From: Bifidobacteriaceae bacterium
GTDB taxonomy: Bacteria; Actinomycetota; Actinomycetes; Actinomycetales; Bifidobacteriaceae
Direction of reading: 5' to 3'
Assembly (NCBI GenBank): GCA_022649925.1
Contig: JALCOX010000006.1
Coordinates: forward strand, 1 to 46,658
DNA: 46,658 nt
Under the pieces are notes generated by a model. That model was given only the letters and a program-made list of their open reading frames with translations, was not told the origin of the DNA and did no database searches. Shown here piece by piece: positions 25,154-31,782 of the stretch; position 1 is the first letter of the stretch; each line of letters begins with the position of its first letter. Both the position numbers and the translations under genes were made by a program.

Positions 25154-26104
25154 CTAGATTCCGTAGACCGCCGCAGTGTTTTTTCTCGTGAGTGCGGAGA
25201 CCTCCTGCACGCTCATATCGAGCACGTTTGCCATTGCTTGCAGCGTGTACGGGATCATGTACGGAGCGTTCGTGCGGCCGCGGTACGGCATGGGAGACAG
25301 GTACGGGGCGTCCGTTTCGACCATGATGTGACTTTTGTCGACAATGCGCAGAGCCTCTCGGATGTCTTCGTTGCCTTTGTACGATACTGTTCCCGAGAAA
25401 CTCAAGTACCAACCCTGCTCATTCGCCAGCTGCGCCATCTGCGGGCCGCCCGAGAACGAGTGGAACACCGTCCCTTCCGGTGAGCCGTCCGCGAGAAGTG
25501 TTGCAATGACGGGTTCATGGGCATCACGGTCATGGATTTGCATGGGCAATCCCAGCTCCTTGGCGAGGCGAATATGCGCCCTGAAGGCCTGCCGCTGCAC
25601 CTCCTGCGCTTGCTCACCCGTGCGGAAGAGATCCATACCCGTTTCACCGATCGCGACAACCTGCGAGGGATTCTCACGCGCGAGACGCTCCACCTCTGCG
25701 AGGGCTTCATCGAAGGGAATATCGTGCCACGGCTGATACGTGATATCCAGCCCATCCGGGCCCATCGCACCCCTGTGCCCATGAAGGACCGCCTCGTTGG
25801 GATGAATTGCCAGTCCCGCGTGAACAACCCCAGGGTGCTCCTTCGCCATGTCGACCGCACGCTGCAGATTCGGGTATTCACACCCCACGTCGAGGATTCC
25901 CTCGATGCCAACCTCCGAGGCTTGCTTCAAAATTTCGTCGACCGAACGGACCGGAACCGCCGGTTGCTCACGCTCGAGCGCCTGACGATTCATCTCCGCA
26001 GCAAAGGGGACCACGGAGGCCACGTGTGTGTGATTGTCAATGGTGGGGCTCTCGAGGGGCTCGGGAGCTGGCGCCCAACTGCGATTGCGGTGATGTTTCG
26101 TCAT
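25154..26104 (-). CDS. TatD-family metal-dependent hydrolase/DNase
   Basis: The protein has 316 residues and a TIM-barrel amidohydrolase fold; family members act as 3'-5' DNases or D-aminoacyl-tRNA hydrolases. Metal ligands are complete: His25 and His27 in DNHTHV, Glu154 in GETGMD, His191 in IHDRD, His215 in HSFSG and Asp265 in ETDAPYLSP. In actinobacteria tatD commonly follows metG, and metG is the next gene upstream on the same strand, but here 1.1 kb of repeat-rich DNA separates them. The ATG at 26104 has only a weak ribosome site. Confidence 0.95.
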   Translation of the reverse strand: MTKHHRNRSWAPAPEPLESPTIDNHTHVASVVPFAAEMNRQALEREQPAVPVRSVDEILKQASEVGIEGILDVGCEYPNLQRAVDMAKEHPGVVHAGLAIHPNEAVLHGHRGAMGPDGLDITYQPWHDIPFDEALAEVERLARENPSQVVAIGETGMDLFRTGEQAQEVQRQAFRAHIRLAKELGLPMQIHDRDAHEPVIATLLADGSPEGTVFHSFSGGPQMAQLANEQGWYLSFSGTVSYKGNEDIREALRIVDKSHIMVETDAPYLSPMPYRGRTNAPYMIPYTLQAMANVLDMSVQEVSALTRKNTAAVYGI

Positions 26105-26164
26105 GATCCCAGTCTTTGTTTGGGTGCGGACACTGGGTGAGTGAACCGTTGTGACCGTCTCACC

Positions 26165-26220
26165 TCACCCCTCACCCCTCACCCCTCACCCCTCACCCCT
26201 CACCCCTCACCCCTCACCCG
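26165..26220. repeat. Heptamer tandem repeat (TCACCCC, about 8 units)
   Basis: TCACCCC is repeated seven times in a row and followed by a final TCACCCG. It starts about 60 bases upstream of the tatD start codon, so changes in copy number could alter tatD promoter spacing. Confidence 0.95.
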
Positions 26221-26225
26221 AGAAT

Positions 26226-26346
26226 TTTCGCACTCTATGACTTTTTTCAATCAGTGCGAAACATTTTTTACCCATCATCGTTGGAATGACGAGGATGAGC
26301 GAGACCCAACTCTTCGCACTGTATGAAATATGGCGATCAGTGCGAA
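26226..26346. repeat. Two copies of a TTCGCACT hairpin
   Basis: Copy 1 has TTTCGCACT (26226-26234) and AGTGCGAAA (26253-26261), followed by a T-rich stretch. Copy 2 has TTCGCACT (26313-26320) and AGTGCGAA (26339-26346). The 18-base loops are related (both start with a TATGA-like string and end in ATC), so the pair is a duplicated unit and not a chance palindrome. Confidence 0.8.
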
Positions 26347-26382
26347 ATGACAGCCAGTCCTGAGTCAAACCAAACCAATCTG

Positions 26383-26945
26383 GGGTTAAGTAAAGAAAGG
26401 TGGGTCTTAAAACTGGGGTTTGGCATACTGGGTGTAGGCGTGTTGGGGTGTGCTTAATGTTTTAAGTGTTTAAGTACGTGGGGTGCGTGACTTCCGAGTG
26501 TGACTTATTCCGCGGAACTCTTTGCTGGTAGCGGTGTCCGTGAACCAGGGTCCGGTATCAGAAGGTGAGCAAACGATCCCCAGCACCCGGGCAAGGCCAC
26601 GTTGCGAAGAGTAACCCCCATTTGCGCTGAATCTTGGCTGATTGTGGTGAACTACGCTCAGTTGTGATGAACTACGGTCCTTGAATCCACATAAAACCGA
26701 GGCGAACCAGTCCAGAATTCATCGCAACCAGAAGAAACTCATCACAACCAAACAGGCACGAGCCAGAAAAAAGGAAAAAACACCCCACACCCACTCTCGA
26801 ACCCAGTCCAGCAACCCAAACAGGAATACAAGAACCCACTCCCGGCATGCAGAAACTTCACCACCCACGAATCAGGATTCAGCACCAGAAAAAGATAGGC
26901 AGGCCGAACACACCCGGATAAGACCCACGATTCTTTACTTAACCC
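26383..26945. mobile_element. Putative MITE-like element with 27-bp inverted ends
   Basis: The ends 26383-26409 and 26919-26945 are reverse complements at 25 of 27 positions; both begin GGGTTAAGTAAAGAA when read inward. The interior carries no credible ORF but has nested inverted and direct repeats, for example two GTTGTG(G/A)TGAACTAC-like units near 26642-26680 and complementary CATCACAACC-type strings near 26719-26752. I could not identify a target-site duplication. A structured RNA locus is an alternative reading. Confidence 0.5.
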
Positions 26946-26965
26946 TAATGGCCCATCAGGCAAAA

Positions 26966-26998
26966 GAAAAACCCGATGGAGAGAGAAGCCATCGGGTT
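26966..26998 (-). terminator. Strong minus-strand terminator about 250 bases after metG
   Basis: On the minus strand AACCCGATGG pairs perfectly with CCATCGGGTT around a 9-base loop and is followed by TTTTCTTTTG. It could end the metG transcript after a 250-base 3' region, or end an independent small RNA starting in 27000-27250. Confidence 0.75.
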
Positions 26999-27250
26999 AT
27001 TAGAGAGAGAAGAAGGGTTCAGTTATGGGGTCTTAAAACCTCTTCAGCGGTTCATTGCTGATAACTAAAGACTAAAAAGCCATTCTTGGGAGAAGGATGT
27101 GTTTACCTGAAAAACCCCTGATAAAATCGCTCTTATCGTTGGAATGACACCATTCCTGAACCCCACGATAAGTCAGGAATTCTTCGCGACACGCCTTGCA
27201 ACCCGGCACGCCGAGCCGTGCGACGACCCCACGCACCAGGTCCCACTCAA

Positions 27251-29119
27251 CTACTTTTCCTCGGCGAGCTTGGCCTTCTCCCCTTCCAAACGCGCCTTCT
27301 CAGCCTCTTGACGAGCGGCAATCTCGGCCTCGATGCGATCCGTCTCCTCCTGCACCGCCTCCTTGGGAATCTTCACGAAGAGCGGACTGGGCTTGGAAAT
27401 CGGCGTCCCCGCGACGATCTCGGCGCGCTTCCACGGCGCCACGTTGACGCCGAGTTCATATTTACCAGTGATAATCGGGTAGTTAAATCCGGGCTTGTCG
27501 AGATCCTCAACGTCCTTGAGCTCGGGCAGCGGAGCAATAATCCCCGTCCCGCCCAACGTCTCGTGGACCTTCTGCGCGGAGTGAGGTAGGAACGGAGCCA
27601 ACAGCAGGTTCGCGTCGTTCACCGCCTGCGCAGCCGTGTGAAGCACTGCGGCCAGACGCCCCTTATTGCTCTTCATCTTCCACGGTTCTGTCGCAGAAAT
27701 GTACTTGTTGATCTCGCCGACGATGCGCATCGCCTCTCCCAGCGCGGCCTTCTGGCGGTGACGCTCGATGAGGTCGCCCACCGTGTCGAAAGCGGCGGCG
27801 GTCTCCTCGAGAAGCGCTGTGTCGATGGGCTCAATGTCGGCATCGTCTACGGCCGGGATCTCACCGAAGTTCTTGAAGAGCAACACCGCCACGCGGTTGA
27901 CGAGATTGCCCCAGCCAGACACCAGCTCCTCGTTGTTGTGACGCACGAACTCCGCCCAGGTGAAGTCGGAGTCCTGATTTTCCGGGCCCGCCACCGAGAT
28001 GTAGTACCGCACAGCATCCACCTGATACCGCGCGAGGATGTCCTTCACATAGATGACGATGCCGCGCGAACTCGAGAACTTCTTGCCCTCCATCGAGAGG
28101 AATTCAGAGGCAACCACCTGCGTGGGCAGGTTGAGGTGGCCGAAAGCGCCCGGCTGACCGCCCTTGGACCCGTCGCCGTCGTAAGCGAGGATCTCAGAGG
28201 GCCAGATCTGGGAGTGAAACGTGATGTTGTCTTTACCCATGAAGTAGAAGCCGGGAGCCTGCGGGTCGGTCCACCACTTCTTCCAAGCGTCGGGAGTTCT
28301 CTGGCGGCGCGCCCATTCGATGGAAGCCGACAAATAACCGATGACGGCGTCGAACCACACGTAGAGCTTCTTGTTTGGATTGTCGATCCAACCCTCAACT
28401 GGCACGGGGATGCCCCAGTCGATGTCACGGGTGATGGCTCGTGGCTTCACTTCCTTGAACAGGCCCTTCGAGAAGTTGATGACGTTGGTGCGCCAACCCT
28501 CGCGCGTGTTCAGCCAGGCGAGATTCGCCTCGGCGAGCGCGGGCAAGTCAAGGAAGAAGTGCTCGGTTTCCTTGAAGATCGGGGTTTCGCCGTTGATTTT
28601 GGAGCGCGGGTTCTTGAGATCGATGGGGTCGAGCTCGTTGCCGCAGTTGTCGCACTGGTCGCCGCGAGCGCCCTCGTAGCCGCAGATAGGGCACGTGCCC
28701 TCAATGTAGCGATCAGGCAGAGTGCGGCCCGTAGAAGGCGATATGGCCACCATCTGAGTGCCTTTATAGATGTATCCGTTCTTGAGGCATTGGGTGAACA
28801 TCTCCTGGACCACATGCTCATGGTTGCCCGTTGTGGTGCGGGTGAAGAGGTCGTAGCTCAACCCGAGATCCGCCAAATCCTTGGCGATGACGCGGTTGTA
28901 GCGATTGGCGAGCTCTTGCGCGCTCACACCTTCCTTTTCCGCCTGCACGAGAATGGGCGTGCCGTGCTCGTCAGTTCCACTCACCATGAGGACGTTATTG
29001 CCCTTCATGCGCTCGTATCGTGCATAGACATCTGAGGGAACGCCAAAACCGGCGACATGGCCGATGTGACGGGGGCCGTTCGCATACGGCCAAGCAACGG
29101 AAACAAGGATATTAGTCAT
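27251..29119 (-). CDS. metG: Methionyl-tRNA synthetase
   Basis: The enzyme charges tRNA-Met and is essential for translation. It has 622 residues. The class I signatures are HIGH at 18-21 and KFSSS in place of KMSKS, with the zinc knuckle CPICGYEG...CDNCG in the connective domain. The C-terminus ends in a short charged Ala/Glu/Lys helix. The first 24 residues of the longest frame (to 29191) are unlike the family, and ATG 29119 ([15 protein letters not shown]) is the natural start even though no clear ribosome site precedes it. The plus-strand gene after it is divergent. Confidence 0.98.
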   Translation of the reverse strand: MTNILVSVAWPYANGPRHIGHVAGFGVPSDVYARYERMKGNNVLMVSGTDEHGTPILVQAEKEGVSAQELANRYNRVIAKDLADLGLSYDLFTRTTTGNHEHVVQEMFTQCLKNGYIYKGTQMVAISPSTGRTLPDRYIEGTCPICGYEGARGDQCDNCGNELDPIDLKNPRSKINGETPIFKETEHFFLDLPALAEANLAWLNTREGWRTNVINFSKGLFKEVKPRAITRDIDWGIPVPVEGWIDNPNKKLYVWFDAVIGYLSASIEWARRQRTPDAWKKWWTDPQAPGFYFMGKDNITFHSQIWPSEILAYDGDGSKGGQPGAFGHLNLPTQVVASEFLSMEGKKFSSSRGIVIYVKDILARYQVDAVRYYISVAGPENQDSDFTWAEFVRHNNEELVSGWGNLVNRVAVLLFKNFGEIPAVDDADIEPIDTALLEETAAAFDTVGDLIERHRQKAALGEAMRIVGEINKYISATEPWKMKSNKGRLAAVLHTAAQAVNDANLLLAPFLPHSAQKVHETLGGTGIIAPLPELKDVEDLDKPGFNYPIITGKYELGVNVAPWKRAEIVAGTPISKPSPLFVKIPKEAVQEETDRIEAEIAARQEAEKARLEGEKAKLAEEK

Positions 29120-29314
29120 AGGGCGATTATCGGCGAAACGCCGGACACTGAAGCGCACAGCCGATGCCGCGTCGGAGGTAAAGTGGGCCACTCACGCCGA
29201 CGACAAGTCCACAACTTTTCCACACCCCGTGCCGACCGCGGGTGAGTTACGCACATATGCACACTTCGAGGGTCGCTTTCCACGCACGCTCGTCAATCCT
29301 GATACCTTGTGCGC

Positions 29315-30031
29315 ATGAGTATACGCAACGAAGCCTTACGTCATTCCACTCCCGCCCCCGCTCCAGGCCCGCCGGCGAAAACTCGACCGCGCGGCCGGTC
29401 CGACTCTGTGCGCCCTCGCGAGCAGAGTCGCGAGGGCGCCCGCCCCACTGTTCCCGAGCGCCGCATCAGCAATCCCATCGTCTCGGTGGGAGACGTCCCC
29501 GGCCCCCTGAGTCTTGGTCTCATGGAGAAACGCGGGATGATCGTCATGCTTGATTCCACGGCCGGTTACCTCACCGCCAGCGCGCAGACGGTTTACGGCA
29601 GGGCCAGCATCGCGCGCAGGCTCGTGCCGATGGGTGGGATCGCGGCTGAATGCATCGCCTTCTGGGTGTGGTTCGCCGGACCGCTGCCTCGCGAGATTGC
29701 GGTCATCTGCAGTTCTCATTACCGCTCCAGCGTGTATGGCCGGCGCATCTGCGTCCTCAACCGCATCGCCGTCCCCGACGAGATTCACCACATCGGATCA
29801 CTCAACGTCACTTCTCCCCTGAGAACGGCCTGTGACATAGCCTGCCTGTCGAGGTCGGACTTCGATCGGGACATCGGGATGGCCGCCTTCATCGCGTTCC
29901 TCCAGTTTTATGAGATACCCGCTCGAACCTGTATGAAGGCGCTGGGCGAGAATACCCGGAGACCTGGCTTTTCCAACGGTGTTCGGCTCTTCGACGAGAT
30001 GCTGCGAGGAAGCCTCGCGAATCTTGCGTAA
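29315..30031 (+). CDS. Hypothetical protein, AbiEi-like
   Basis: I do not recognise this 238-residue protein with certainty. The first 50 residues are Pro/Arg-rich and probably disordered. The middle holds a hydrophobic stretch (AECIAFWVWFAGPLP, about 111-125), and residues 165-176 read VTSPLRTACDIA, a motif common in actinobacterial proteins related to AbiEi antitoxins and their DUF559 relatives (from memory). No toxin-like partner is next to it, so an orphan regulator or nuclease-like remnant is possible. The ATG at 29315 has no obvious ribosome site. It is divergent from metG. Confidence 0.65.
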   Translation: MSIRNEALRHSTPAPAPGPPAKTRPRGRSDSVRPREQSREGARPTVPERRISNPIVSVGDVPGPLSLGLMEKRGMIVMLDSTAGYLTASAQTVYGRASIARRLVPMGGIAAECIAFWVWFAGPLPREIAVICSSHYRSSVYGRRICVLNRIAVPDEIHHIGSLNVTSPLRTACDIACLSRSDFDRDIGMAAFIAFLQFYEIPARTCMKALGENTRRPGFSNGVRLFDEMLRGSLANLA

Positions 30032-30170
30032 CGTGCGGAGGGCCCGGAACTCACATCTCTCCCCGCGCGATCGGAGAGATCGTCGTCTCGCCGTGATCGC
30101 CGAGAGAGAAGATACTGCAGCGCGGCCTCCCCACGCCCGACTGCTCGTTCCGCCACAGCCGCCTGTACGG

Positions 30171-30401
30171 ATGAGCGCACGCATCGCGCTGGATCCTCGC
30201 GCTGAGATGGACACGCTGTGGGAGATTGCCGAGAACTATCCCAAGCTCAGACATTGGCTCATCGCGAACCCGGCGGCGAGCCCGGAACTTCTCGAATACG
30301 TTGCGCAGCGGGGCGGAGACGGGGTGCGTGAGGGATTCGCGGCTCTCTTTGACGACGACGCTGGCGCTGGCGCTACTGTTGCGCCGGGCGATGGTGGGTG
30401 A
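30171..30401 (+). CDS. Small LRV-type (variant leucine-rich repeat) protein
   Basis: This 76-residue ORF contains one unit of the actinobacterial variant leucine-rich repeat: DPRAEMDTLWEIAENYPKLRHWLIANPAASPELLEYVAQRGG. Such repeats usually occur in longer proteins with unknown binding partners. The frame continues upstream to 29979 but with Arg-rich, non-homologous sequence, so ATG 30171 is chosen. Its last 29 bases overlap the 3' end of the convergent rsmI gene. It may be a true small protein or the surviving piece of a longer one. Confidence 0.6.
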   Translation: MSARIALDPRAEMDTLWEIAENYPKLRHWLIANPAASPELLEYVAQRGGDGVREGFAALFDDDAGAGATVAPGDGG

Positions 30402-31359
30402 GGCTCAACGCCGCGTTGTAGACCTCTTTTTTGTTGGGGAGGCTGCCGTCCGGGAGGGGATGTTCCGCCACAATCTGAGCGATGGCATCTTTGATGCGGA
30501 TATTTTCCGACTGCGCGCGCGCCTGCGCGAGTGCCGCAAGGTCCGGGGCGCCGAGCACCGTGACCGCTCCAACACCTTCTTGGATCTCCTCCACAGAGGC
30601 ACCTTGAATGACAAGGACGAGCTCGCCTCGCGGCGGGTCGTTTTTGACGGAATCGAGGATGCCTGCGACTGTTGAGCGCCGAACTTCCTCGTAATCTTTC
30701 GTCAACTCACGCGCAAGTGCCATGGGGCGATTTGCGGGAAAGACACTGGCGAGATCCTCCATCGCGTCTTCGATGCGATGAGGCGTCTCATAGAACACGA
30801 TTGTTCGAGGCTCAGCGAGGAGCGAGCGGAAGTGCTGCAACCGTTCAGAATGCTTGCGCGGAACAAAGCCCTCGTAGCAGAATCGATCCGTCGGCAGACC
30901 CGACAACGCAAGGGCATCAAGCACGGCAGAAGGGCCGGGCGCACACGTGACGGGGATTCCACGATCGATGGCGCGGCGCACCATCGTGAGACCGGGGTCG
31001 TTAATCGTCGGCATGCCCGCGTCGGAGACCAGTAATACTGTCGCGCCTCTTTCCACGTCGTCGAGGATTCCATCGGCCTTCATGTGCTCGTTGTGATCGT
31101 GGTATGCCACGACCTTGCCTTTTACACGGACGTCGAGCCGATTGGCGAGATCGAAGAGGCGACGAGTATCTTCCGCGGCCACAATATCGGCCGTCTGCAG
31201 CAGCTTTACCAATCGTGCGGAGGCATCGCTCACATTGCCGATCGGCGTGGCAGCGAGTACCACCCTGCCTTCGCCACTAAAATCTGCACGCGACGCGACT
31301 GCGTCGTGCGCACCAGGATGTGTACCCTGCTCCGACGTGGATTCCTCAAGATTGGTCAT
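30373..31359 (-). CDS. rsmI: 16S rRNA (cytidine-1402-2'-O)-methyltransferase
   Basis: The enzyme methylates the ribose of C1402 in 16S rRNA with S-adenosylmethionine. It has 328 residues. Family segments are LAATPIGNVSDAS, AAEDTRRL, LVSDAGMPTINDPG and CAPGPSAVLDALALSGLPTDRFCYEGF. ATG 31359 is preferred over the GTG at 31377. rsmI is often near metG in actinobacteria, as here. Its 3' end overlaps the small plus-strand LRV ORF, and its upstream side is a long palindrome-rich gap. Confidence 0.96.
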   Translation of the reverse strand: MTNLEESTSEQGTHPGAHDAVASRADFSGEGRVVLAATPIGNVSDASARLVKLLQTADIVAAEDTRRLFDLANRLDVRVKGKVVAYHDHNEHMKADGILDDVERGATVLLVSDAGMPTINDPGLTMVRRAIDRGIPVTCAPGPSAVLDALALSGLPTDRFCYEGFVPRKHSERLQHFRSLLAEPRTIVFYETPHRIEDAMEDLASVFPANRPMALARELTKDYEEVRRSTVAGILDSVKNDPPRGELVLVIQGASVEEIQEGVGAVTVLGAPDLAALAQARAQSENIRIKDAIAQIVAEHPLPDGSLPNKKEVYNAALSLTHHRPAQQ

Positions 31360-31403
31360 AAGTCTAGTATCCCCCACGCCTCAACATTGCATGTGCTGGC
31401 GTG

Positions 31404-31491
31404 CGCTCCTCCCTGCATGTGCACACACTCCACCTCACTTGTTCGCACGCTCCTCCCTGCATGTGCACACACTCCACCCACGCTTGTTCGT
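31404..31491. repeat. Direct repeat, 31-bp identical units, 44-bp period
   Basis: The 31 bases at 31404-31434 recur exactly at 31448-31478 (unit starts CGCTCCTCCCTGCATGTG). Both units are followed by a CTTGTTCG string, and the second runs directly into the TTCGTGGA hairpin. Confidence 0.9.
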
Positions 31492-31706
31492 GGAAAATTG
31501 ACCACTTACGCTCCGTTTTGCAGGTACAAGCAGTCATTTTTCCACGAACAAGCTGGGGGTAGTACACGCGCGCACTACACATACACGGAAACGTGCACGC
31601 GCTCTGGCGCACATACGCACATCAATGCTCAAACAATGCTCGAGTTCGTGGAAAATCGACCACTGAAGGCCGGATCGCCGGCACTAGGAGGTCAATTCTC
31701 CACGAA
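31483..31706. repeat. TTCGTGGA palindrome family, locus 2 (two stem-loops)
   Basis: Stem-loop 1: CTTGTTCGTGGAAAATTGAC at 31483-31502 pairs with 31533-31552 at 19 of 20 positions, loop 30. Stem-loop 2: arms at 31645-31661 and 31690-31706 pair at 15 of 17 positions, with a smaller GC-rich hairpin in its 28-base loop. Arm and loop sizes match locus 1 at 10943-11061. Confidence 0.88.
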
Positions 31707-31782
31707 CAAGGGAAGAAGCAGCACGCATGAGCACGTGCGTGTACATACACACACACGTGCACACGCACGTACTTGCGCACAC

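Larger units (their letters stand above)
26105..27250. other. 1.1-kb gene-free, repeat-rich region between tatD and metG
   Basis: I see no credible gene here: the ORFs present are low-complexity and lack a usable start context. The region has lower GC than its surroundings. It holds a heptamer tandem array (26165-26220), two similar hairpins (26226-26346), a roughly 560-bp element with 27-bp inverted ends (26383-26945), a terminator-like hairpin (26970-26998), a stem-loop at 27132-27167, and two direct repeats: ATCGTTGGAATGAC at 26277-26290 and 27135-27148, and GGGTCTTAAAAC at 26402-26413 and 27028-27039. The repeats on both sides suggest an inserted or duplicated element in what is usually a short metG-tatD gap. 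Confidence 0.7.
31360..31782. other. Gene-free, palindrome-rich region between GH31 and rsmI
   Basis: No supported gene lies here. From left to right it has a 44-base-period direct repeat (31404-31491), two TTCGTGGA stem-loops (31483-31552 and 31645-31706), and a GT/CA-rich hairpin with 10-bp arms ACGTGCGTGT (31733-31742) and ACACGCACGT (31761-31770). That last hairpin is next to the GH31 stop codon and may help end the GH31 operon. Confidence 0.7.

Noticed and set aside
26141-26326. Short ORF with PSPLTPH repeats
   Set aside because: The protein repeat is only the translation of the TCACCCC tandem array, and the array lies in the tatD upstream region on the opposite strand.
26500-26640. Possible riboswitch or tRNA-like structure
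   Set aside because: The segment has GGTGAGCAAACGATCCCC and CCCGGG-type strings that suggested a structured RNA, but I could not match it to a known class or draw a convincing cloverleaf.
26681-27061. 126-residue plus-strand ORF in the metG-tatD gap
   Set aside because: The translation is low-complexity (Lys, Thr, Asn, Arg, Ser), spans one end of the inverted-repeat element and the terminator hairpin, and has no ribosome site. It reads as chance coding in AC-rich DNA.
29200-29225. DnaA-box-like TTTTCCACA near metG
   Set aside because: There is only a single imperfect match, with no cluster, no dnaA or dnaN gene and no AT-rich unwinding region, so an origin is not supported.
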